From contig CAVRJE010000025.1 in assembly GCA_963721365.1 (NCBI GenBank), positions 26,924-90,923 of the forward strand: a stretch of 64,000 nt of DNA. The letters run 5' to 3'. A model generated the notes under the pieces. That model did not search any database and had not been told where the DNA came from. It saw only the letters and a list, made by a program, of their open reading frames with translations. Positions 59,000 through 64,000 of the stretch are shown in pieces (positions within the stretch are counted from its first letter, which is position 1; every line of letters begins with the position of its first letter). The translations under genes and the position numbers were made by a program. The DNA comes from CAIQPS01 sp963721365 (GTDB taxonomy: Bacteria; Actinomycetota; Thermoleophilia; RBG-16-64-13).

Positions 59000-60430
59000 C
59001 TACTTGACCGTCGTGACCACTGCCTGCAGCAGGCTGCCGGTGACGTCCACGGCGTCGATATTCACACGCGTGCCGCCTGACACTCCGGTCTGGCCGATCC
59101 ACGACAGCACAACCTTATGCGTGCCCGCTGCAAGGGGGCCGGTCGTCCATACCTTCTGCATCCGCAGTGTCAAGGGACTGGAGAAGTCGATTGTCCCCTT
59201 GTCCGCTCCGTCGAGGGTGACCCGCGCCTTCCCCTGGGTGAAACCGGTAGTGGCGATCAGATCGAGCTTGGTGCCATCGAACCAGATAGACGCGGTCGCC
59301 GAGGAGTCGGCGTACGTGTACGACCCGCCGGAAGCTCCGCTGCTGATGAACTTCATCCAGTTGCCAACGTACAGGATCTTTCCGTCGGTCTGCTCGTAGC
59401 GGGTGGTAGTCGGCCCCGGAGGGGGTGCGGACCCGCCGGTCAGAGTGCCGACCACCTCGATGGCGTCAACGCTTATGTACTTGCCGGCAGCGTTCTTGGC
59501 ATCCCAGGAGATCTTGACGGTGTGCGGACCCTCCACAAGGGTCCCGGTATTCCACACCCTCTGCTGGTACGCGACGGACGACGCGGCGAGATCGATCGTG
59601 ACCGGCGCGCCTCCGTCAAGACTGACCTGCGCCTTGCCCAGCGTGGTGCCCCTGGTGGCGATCCAGCCGAGATAGGTGCCGTTGAACGAGATGGTCGCCG
59701 AGGCTCCGTTGGTCTTGGCTCGCAGGTAGCTGCCGCCGGAGGCCGCGTTGGTCGAGAACGTGTACCAGGTCCCCGCATACGCGATATGAGAGTCGGTCTG
59801 CTGGTAGCGGGTCGTGCCGGTAGGCAGCGGTGTCTCGTTGTACAGCGGAGCGTTCACCAGGCTGTCATGAGGATCCATGGAAGGCGAGGACATAGAGGTG
59901 GTCTCGTGGATCTCGAAGTGTAGATGCGGTCCCGTCGACTCTGCGTTGCCGCTGTCACCCACGTTGGCTATCCACTGGCCCTGCTCGACGTGAGCACCAG
60001 ACACCAATCCGGGGGCGAAGGCATTCGCGAGACCGCCCGCGCCATCGTCGGTCCCCGGCGTGTCGTTGTTTATGTGGATGTAGAAGTATCCGTGCCCGTC
60101 GTCGCCTGCCAGCCACAGGGAGTATTCGGGCACCCCGCCGTACGTGCCCACGCGCAGGGTCACCGTGCCGCTGACGCAGGCCAGTTCCTTCGTCATCTTG
60201 GCCGCCATGAGGTCGGTGCCCTGATGCAGGTGGCCGCTGCGGGGGGCGAGATAGTCGTCGTGTACGGTGACCCGCTTCTCGAGCGGGAAGACCATCGGGA
60301 TGGTCGTGGCCGAAGCACGGCCGGCGAGGGGGTTGCCGAAGACGAGAAGGACGGCCAGCAGACCCACCGCTGCCGTGCCGATGCATAGTCTCCGCCGCTT
60401 GCTGCTGGTCGAACGTGCCGAGGATGGCAT
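59000..60430 (-). CDS. Secreted M23 peptidase with two of the same beta-rich modules
   Basis: Intact 476-residue protein. The signal peptide (CIGTAAVGLLAVLLVFGNPLAG) precedes an M23 (LytM/gamma-lytic) domain at about residues 45-180, with zinc ligands His69 and Asp73 in HLHQGTD and His169/His171 in PHLHFEIH. Two modules, about 208-345 and 350-476, are homologous to those of the neighbouring NlpC/P60 protein (RYQQTDSHIAYAGTW and RYEQTDGKILYVGNW). It is a peptidoglycan endopeptidase. It sits upstream of the NlpC/P60 gene (99-nt gap), on the same strand, suggesting joint expression. AAGGAGG precedes ATG 60430. Confidence 0.92.
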   Translation of the reverse strand: MPSSARSTSSKRRRLCIGTAAVGLLAVLLVFGNPLAGRASATTIPMVFPLEKRVTVHDDYLAPRSGHLHQGTDLMAAKMTKELACVSGTVTLRVGTYGGVPEYSLWLAGDDGHGYFYIHINNDTPGTDDGAGGLANAFAPGLVSGAHVEQGQWIANVGDSGNAESTGPHLHFEIHETTSMSSPSMDPHDSLVNAPLYNETPLPTGTTRYQQTDSHIAYAGTWYTFSTNAASGGSYLRAKTNGASATISFNGTYLGWIATRGTTLGKAQVSLDGGAPVTIDLAASSVAYQQRVWNTGTLVEGPHTVKISWDAKNAAGKYISVDAIEVVGTLTGGSAPPPGPTTTRYEQTDGKILYVGNWMKFISSGASGGSYTYADSSATASIWFDGTKLDLIATTGFTQGKARVTLDGADKGTIDFSSPLTLRMQKVWTTGPLAAGTHKVVLSWIGQTGVSGGTRVNIDAVDVTGSLLQAVVTTVK

Positions 60431-60655
60431 GGTCCTGACCTCCTTGCTCTTGCCCGCAATCGGGCGACGTCCAGGTTGGGGTATCAGGTAGGGGGCAGAT
60501 GTATGTGACATCGGCATCGCGGGGACGCCGCTTTAAGGCGCCCCAGCCTATCAGCGAGGGTAAGCGGAAGGGAAATCGGTTTTCAGGTAGGCGTCAGGAA
60601 GCGCCGAGGCGGTGAGCCGGGGCCGCGCGCGGCGCGCGGCCCCGGCCAAGAGGGC

Positions 60656-61453
60656 CTAGCCCGCCAGGACCGCCGAGAAGATCTGCCAGGCCAGAAGCGC
60701 CTTGGCGGTCAGGCTAAGGATGATGTACACCTTCTCGCCGAAGAGGTAGTCCCTCCACTTGCCCACCTTCTTGTACTGCAGGATCATGTTCACGGCGAAG
60801 CTGTTGAAGAAGACGAACAGCGAGAAGATGATCCCGTAGACGAAGCCCGGAGGGTTCTGATCGCCGAACCCGGGGGTCCACACGTAGATCAGGACTCCGA
60901 TCCAGGGGATGATTCCGGCGAAGCAGCCGAAGTAGAAGGACAGCCAGTTCGGCTTTCCGGGTTGCTCGTATTTCTCCATCAGCAGCCCGAACAGGACCAT
61001 GCAGGCGTTCACGCCGAAGATCGCGATCATGGCCGCCAGGTCGGTGATGCCGCAGATCAGTCCGATGAGCACGATCATCAGCGACGAGCTGATGGAGTAC
61101 TCGATCCAGCGTCCGTAGTTGCGATTGAGCAACAGGTTGCGCTTGTACCAGCCGAAGACGCCGGGCGAGGCGATGATCAGCAGCGCCAGCGCCGATATGG
61201 CCATGAAGGCGAACACGCCCCAGCCAAGAGCGAAGTCACCGATCTTGTGAAGCTCCGGTTCGGTCCCGGGCGGCCCGGTCATCCAAGTCGCCACGACCGG
61301 GATTGAGAACCCGTTCTGCAACAAAGCGATGACGACCGCCTGGGCGGCCAGGATGAGGCCCACCACGATGTTCCAACGGCGCAGGTTGCGAAAGCGGGGC
61401 TCGAGATCGAGCGCGGCTCCCGCCGGTCCCAGGTCTTCTGCGGTCCCCTTCAT
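60656..61453 (-). CDS. Heliorhodopsin (HeR family retinal protein)
   Basis: Intact 265-residue protein with seven hydrophobic helices. The retinal Schiff-base lysine is Lys251 in helix 7, LSLTAKALLAWQIF, with the family serine Ser247 four residues before it. The counterion glutamate is Glu118 in RWIEYSISSSLMIVL; MEKYEQPGKPNW follows the next helices. The Glu-to-Lys distance is 133 residues. As I recall the 48C12 reference, it has 134 (Glu107, Lys241). The GxxHxxQ of helix 1 reads GLILAAQ and the SALAH of the second helix reads SALALL, so both expected histidines are Leu. Heliorhodopsins are light-sensing with inverted topology and no known ion pumping. The promoter is at 61507. No carotenoid gene is nearby. 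Confidence 0.93.
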   Translation of the reverse strand: MKGTAEDLGPAGAALDLEPRFRNLRRWNIVVGLILAAQAVVIALLQNGFSIPVVATWMTGPPGTEPELHKIGDFALGWGVFAFMAISALALLIIASPGVFGWYKRNLLLNRNYGRWIEYSISSSLMIVLIGLICGITDLAAMIAIFGVNACMVLFGLLMEKYEQPGKPNWLSFYFGCFAGIIPWIGVLIYVWTPGFGDQNPPGFVYGIIFSLFVFFNSFAVNMILQYKKVGKWRDYLFGEKVYIILSLTAKALLAWQIFSAVLAG

Positions 61454-61506
61454 TCCTACCCCCTCTTCAGTTCGAATGGTCGCGGCAGTCGAGACTCTAT
61501 GCGTTG

Positions 61507-61536
61507 ATAGTAGAGACCTGGGAGGCGGCTTTGCAA
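61507..61536 (-). promoter_or_regulatory. Promoter of the heliorhodopsin gene
   Basis: Read on the minus strand: -35 TTGCAA (61531-61536), 18-nt spacer, -10 TACTAT (61507-61512). The transcript would begin near 61500, about 47 nt before the ATG, with AGGGGGTAGG as ribosome binding site. The rest of the 309-nt divergent spacer (61454-61762) shows no gene or repeat that I can support. Confidence 0.5.
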
Positions 61537-61762
61537 GAGGCGCCGGCGCGACTCTTCCTGGCGCGGCCTCCCCCTGCTACTCAAGTTCGCCTTTCGTCGC
61601 CCAGCCTATCCCAGTTCTGGGTGAGGTCGTAGCTCCGACGGTGACGGCCGGCCGGCGGCGCGCACCCGCGGCGGAGGTCAGGTGGACCTTGCCAGGGTCC
61701 CGGTACATGGTGATAGGCTACTACCCAGAGGCGACCAATGGGCTGCAACGGGGAGACGGGGC

Positions 61763-63002
61763 ATGAAGGTACTAGTCGTGGGCGCGGGCATGCAGGGCCA
61801 TGTTCTTACCTGGAATCTCGCCCGCAATCCGGCGGTCACCGAGATCGTCCTGGGCGACTACGACGAGGGCCGGGCGCGGCTGGTCGCCGGCAGGGTGGGC
61901 GCGGGCAAGGCAAAGCCGATCTTTCTGGACGCGAGCGACACGAAGGCTTTGGCCGAGGCGGCTCGGGGTGCCAAGCTGGTGGTCAACGCAGTCATCCCCG
62001 AGTACAACCTCTCCATCATGCGCGCCTGCCTGGAGGCCGGCGCCGCCTACCAGGACATGGCGTCCGGACAGACGCGGACCAAGACTATCGACGAGGCCTA
62101 CCTCGAACAACTGACACTGGCCCCAGATTTTGAGAAGAGCGGCTTGCTGGCCCTAATCAGCACCGGTATGGATCCCGGATTCACCAACACCCTCGCGGCG
62201 AACGGGTACGAAGACCTCGAGCGGTGTTTCGAGATCCGCATCAAGGACTACGCCATCTTCGATTCGCCGGTGCCGCTCCAGGTGTGGTCACAGGAGACCT
62301 ACTACACCGACTGCGCCCAGCCACCGCTCCTGTACGAAGACGGGGAGTTCAAGCGGGTGGAGATCTTCGGGCGGCGCGAGCACTATGCGTTTCCCCAGCC
62401 GTTCGGCATCGGCGCCGTGATATGCCACGACCACGAGGAAGTGAGCACGCTGCCTCGCACCCTGCCCCGCCGGTGGGGGGACAAAGGCCTCCGCTACGTC
62501 GACTTCAAGATGGGCGGCCCGGAGGAGGGGCTGGACGCCGACCTCGCGCTCGTTGCCTCGGGGATGACGAGCAAGACCCCTGTCACCCTGAAGGATGGCT
62601 CCCAGGTCCGGCCCATCGATGTGTTCGTCGCCACGCTCCCTCCCAACCCTCCCATGGACGAATTGGCCGCACTCGCTCTCTCGGGTGCCATCACCGACCG
62701 CGGGGTGCTCACGGTCGACTGCATCGGCGAGCGAGCGGGGCAGGCCGGCGAGCATCAACCACGCCATCTTCGCCCCGGACATCAAATGGGTGAATGAGCG
62801 TATCCCGGGAGCTACGAGCGTCTCGTACGGGACGAGCACCCCCGCCTCGATCTACGCGGAACTCATTGTCGAGGGCCGTATCGCCGAGACGGGACTTCTC
62901 TGTCCGGAGGAACTGCCCCGAGCGGCGCGCGACGCCTTCGTCGCCGAGTGCGGACGGCGTGGTCTGGCCGTGACCCGTACCGAGACCGTGACGGTCAACT
63001 GA
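61763..63002 (+). CDS. Saccharopine dehydrogenase-like NAD(P) oxidoreductase
   Basis: About 413 residues. It starts MKVLVVGAGMQGHVLTWNLARNP (Rossmann motif GAGMQG at 8-13) after GGGAGACGGGG. VVNAVIPEYNLSIMRACLEAGAAYQDMA and TGMDPGFTN are typical of the lysine-6-dehydrogenase/saccharopine dehydrogenase family. A shift near 62745 joins INHAIFAPDIKWVNERIPG and the C-terminal end. It probably acts on an amino acid or its imine with NAD(P). It is followed after 5 nt by an EamA-type exporter, and the pair may form an amino-acid metabolism and export unit. Confidence 0.85.
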
Positions 63003-63007
63003 CCAAC

Positions 63008-64000
63008 GTGGTGGGCTCGCGCACCGACACCGCGGCCGGCGGCAAAGGCCGCGTCGCCTGGCTTCCCTTCGCCGCCCTCGCCCTGCTCGCCCTGATCTGG
63101 GGCTATAACTGGGTGGTGATGAAGGTGGGCATGGCGTACACCGAGCCCTTCACCTTTGCCGCGCTCCGCACCTTCTTCGGCGCGGTCTTCATGTTCATGC
63201 TGCTGCCCCTGCTTCACCGGCGGTTGCGGCCGCAGGCTCTTGGTCTGACCATCATCTTCGGCCTGCTGCAGACCGGCGGTTTCGTCGGTCTGGCTATGTG
63301 GGCGGTAAGCCTCGGGGGCGCCGGCAAGGTGTCCATCCTGGCATACACCATGCCTTTCTGGCTGCTGCTGCTCGCCTGGCCTATCCTGCACGAACCGGTG
63401 CGCGGGTTGCAGTGGGGGGCGGTCATCTTCGCTCTTGCCGGTCTGGTGTCGATCCTGGGTCCCTGGAACATGCGTGGCCTAGAGAGCAGCCTACGGCGTG
63501 GCAGCCGGTTTCGTGTGGGCTGCCAGCTCGATCGTAGTGAAGATCATGCGGAGCCGGCACGACATCGACCTGCTGACGCTGATTGCCTGGCAGGGGCTGT
63601 TCGGCTCGATACCGCTGATCATCGTCGCGCTCTTGACCGCGACGAAGCCGGTGGAGTGGAGCGGCACGTTCATCGCCGTTCTTCTGTTCAACATCGGGCC
63701 GGCCAACGCTCTCACCTGGGTGTTGTGGCTCTATATCCTCCACAGCCTGTCGACCGGCACCGCCGGGCTCAGCAGCCTGGCCGTTCCCGTCGTCGGCGTG
63801 GTGGCGGCCTGGATTCAGTTGGGGGAGCGGCCTGGAGCGCTGGAGGCGGCCGGCATGGGACTCATCGTGATAGCCCTAGCCATCCTGACCGCCCGGGAGC
63901 TCGCGGCGAGTCAGACGAGATTCGTGGAGCCGGCCGGGACCGAGGCGGCAGCCGGCCCGGGGACGGTATCGGTGGCCGCGCAGGGCGACCCGGATGGGGA
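63008..64000 (+). CDS. EamA/DMT family transporter, 3' end beyond the window
   Basis: At least 330 residues, ten hydrophobic helices expected. The start is GTG 63008 or 63011, 5-8 nt after the dehydrogenase stop. ALLALIWGYNWVVMKVGM opens the first EamA domain, and LGGAGKVSILAYTMPFWLLLLAWPILHEPV is its typical end (key block AYTMPFWLLLLAWPIL). A shift near 63485 leads to the second EamA repeat with AAYGVAAGFVWAASSIVVKIM and AGLSSLAVPVVGVVAAWIQLGERP. The frame remains open at the edge. Members export amino acids or metabolites. Confidence 0.85.
   Translation, partial: MVGSRTDTAAGGKGRVAWLPFAALALLALIWGYNWVVMKVGMAYTEPFTFAALRTFFGAVFMFMLLPLLHRRLRPQALGLTIIFGLLQTGGFVGLAMWAVSLGGAGKVSILAYTMPFWLLLLAWPILHEPVRGLQWGAVIFALAGLVSILGPWNMRGLESSLRRGSRFRVGCQLDRSEDHAEPARHRPADADCLAGAVRLDTADHRRALDRDEAGGVERHVHRRSSVQHRAGQRSHLGVVALYPPQPVDRHRRAQQPGRSRRRRGGGLDSVGGAAWSAGGGRHGTHRDSPSHPDRPGARGESDEIRGAGRDRGGSRPGDGIGGRAGRPGWG

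Noticed and set aside
60431..60655. Possible riboswitch (c-di-AMP or c-di-GMP type) before the M23 gene
   Set aside because: Wall hydrolases in this group often have one, but I could not find the conserved core sequences, only a weak GC hairpin near 60517-60545.
60656..61453. Type-1 proton-pumping rhodopsin
   Set aside because: The helix-3 pump motif (DTE/DTD-like) is absent, and the EYSxSxS and SLxAKxxLAWQ motifs are those of heliorhodopsin.

Overview
The window is about 64 kb of high-GC DNA with dense short operons. Several traits point to a monoderm, probably a deep-branching Actinobacteriota (Thermoleophilia- or Coriobacteriia-like): cell-wall-binding repeats beside NlpC/P60 and M23 hydrolases, an LCP ligase, many Thr-rich lipoproteins, leaderless promoters and a heliorhodopsin. 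This placement is inferred from gene content only; there is no rRNA or tRNA gene here. About half of the genes carry single-base frameshifts while the protein reads on in another frame. typA has about ten. I treat these genes as functional but damaged by assembly errors, and give full coordinates with approximate shift positions.

Layout. 1-5.3 kb: end of purC, a DEAD-box helicase, an MFS exporter and a HEAT-repeat lipoprotein. 5.4-26.3 kb: an accessory catabolic region. Two CocE/NonD-type hydrolases, two ACMSD/resorcylate-decarboxylase-like amidohydrolases, two TetR regulators, a URO-D/methyltransferase-like protein, a Tat-dependent substrate-binding lipoprotein, three MFS transporters and two aminotransferases lie here. 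They are interrupted by a tandem pair of Thr-linker lipoproteins and typA. 26.3-31.4 kb: a deaminase, a VOC protein and small envelope proteins. 31.5-39.8 kb: thioredoxin reductase and a glycolate-oxidation block (glcD-glcE-glcF, divergent from a glyoxylate aminotransferase), followed by an SDR and a cyclase-family hydrolase. 39.8-47.3 kb: housekeeping genes (RlmA-like methyltransferase, lipid kinase, D,D-carboxypeptidase, cyclophilin, pirin, TIGR00300 protein). 47.4-55.5 kb: rubrerythrin, a lipoprotein serpin, an LCP protein, a DUF2089/SHOCT-like operon behind an AT-rich operator, DUF169, a trans-sulfuration enzyme and NUDIX. 55.6-64 kb: two secreted cell-wall hydrolases sharing a repeated beta-rich module, heliorhodopsin, a saccharopine-dehydrogenase-like enzyme and an EamA transporter.

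How genes work together. The glc genes and the class V aminotransferase form a glycolate to glyoxylate to glycine route. The catabolic region looks like uptake (binding protein, MFS), ester or amide cleavage (CocE), metal-dependent decarboxylation or ring chemistry (amidohydrolases) and possibly methyl transfer (URO-D-like), under TetR control. The substrate is unknown. The M23 and NlpC/P60 genes probably act together in wall remodelling.

The strongest leads are these: (i) a heliorhodopsin with the retinal lysine and counterion but Leu at both positions where I expect the family's conserved histidines; (ii) two kinds of intergenic palindromic element whose outer arms differ between copies yet stay self-complementary while a core is invariant; (iii) a perfect AT-rich inverted repeat overlapping the -35 of the DUF2089 operon; (iv) a palindrome filling the spacer of a consensus promoter for the LCP gene.
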